From assembly GCA_028696285.1 (NCBI GenBank), contig JAQVHJ010000168.1, positions 1 to 5,795 of the forward strand: a DNA stretch of 5,795 nucleotides, in the 5' to 3' direction. Under the pieces are notes generated by a model that searched no databases, was not told where the DNA came from, and saw nothing but the letters and a program-made list of their open reading frames with translations. Below are positions 5,684-5,795 of this stretch, one piece after another; position 1 is the stretch's first letter, and each line of letters starts with the position of its first letter. A program made the position numbers and the translations under genes. The stretch comes from a bacterium. Lineage in GTDB: Bacteria > AUK180 > JAQVHJ01.

Positions 5684-5795
5684 ATGTTATTCAACAAATT
5701 CAGGGATAATTTAAACACTTTTGATTTAGTAAAACCCGGGGATAAGATTCTGCTTGGTATTTCCGGAGGTCCGGATTCTTCTGCCTTGTTATATT
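5684..5795 (+). CDS. tilS: tRNA(Ile)-lysidine synthase TilS, N-terminal fragment (runs off window)
   Basis: The start of a PP-loop ATPase, cut by the right edge. TilS attaches lysine to C34 of tRNA-Ile(CAU), changing its decoding from AUG to AUA and its charging from Met to Ile. The visible protein has a short helical lead, the turn KPGDKILLGI and the PP-loop motif SGGPDSSALL. The P in SGGPDS is typical of TilS, whereas related TtcA enzymes usually have SGGKDS. Two in-frame ATGs exist, at 5672 and 5684. The second places the PP-loop near residue 27, as in known TilS proteins, so I chose it. The first would add four residues and begin directly after the tRNA CCA end. Neither has a Shine-Dalgarno. 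No promoter is seen after the tRNAs, so the gene is probably co-transcribed with them. Another PP-loop enzyme remains possible, since only about 37 residues are visible. Confidence 0.8.
   Translation, partial: MLFNKFRDNLNTFDLVKPGDKILLGISGGPDSSALLY

Overview
The window looks like chromosomal DNA from a Gram-negative bacterium. It carries the tail of an outer-membrane TolC-type channel gene, and it is moderately AT-rich. The phylum cannot be fixed from the sequence. Clear Shine-Dalgarno sequences (for example GGAGGTGG at 499-506 and GGAGGG at 4554-4559) and two housekeeping-sigma-like promoters (TTGACT-17-TATTAT and TTCACA-17-TATAAT) argue against a typical Bacteroidota member. They are compatible with many other diderm lineages.

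Region 1 (2-4449) is a tightly packed plus-strand operon whose beginning lies outside the window. Its order is the C-terminal part of a TolC-family outer-membrane protein, a Yip1-family five-helix membrane protein, a MacA/HlyD-type periplasmic adaptor, a MacB-type ABC ATPase and a MacB-type permease. Gaps range from a 4-base overlap to 14 bases, so the genes are almost certainly co-transcribed and partly translationally coupled. Together the ATPase and permease (inner membrane), adaptor (periplasm) and TolC protein (outer membrane) would form a MacAB-TolC-like tripartite exporter. Here MacB is split into two polypeptides. The substrate is unknown, and the Yip1 protein is an unexplained passenger or partner.

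Region 2 (4453-5446) is a compact, AT-rich mobile unit of about 994 bp. It holds one IS200-like/REP-associated tyrosine transposase (RAYT) gene with an HUH motif and an added C-terminal helix-turn-helix. The unit is bounded by perfect 15-bp inverted repeats (GGGGACGGTCCTTTC and its complement). It has its own strong promoter just inside the left repeat. It sits 3 bp after the permease stop codon and 12 bp before the next promoter.

Region 3 (5459-5795) is a small translation-related transcription unit: an extended -10 promoter, initiator tRNA-fMet(CAU), a second CAU-anticodon tRNA (elongator Met more likely than Ile2) and the first codons of a PP-loop ATPase gene that reads as tilS. TilS makes lysidine on tRNA-Ile(CAU), so the grouping of two CAU tRNAs with tilS is functionally suggestive. 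An in-frame ATG begins exactly at the base after the second tRNA's CCA end.

Nothing here is clearly a wholly new system. The points most worth following are the RAYT element with its inverted-repeat ends, the tRNA-tilS junction, and the Yip1 gene inside an exporter operon.
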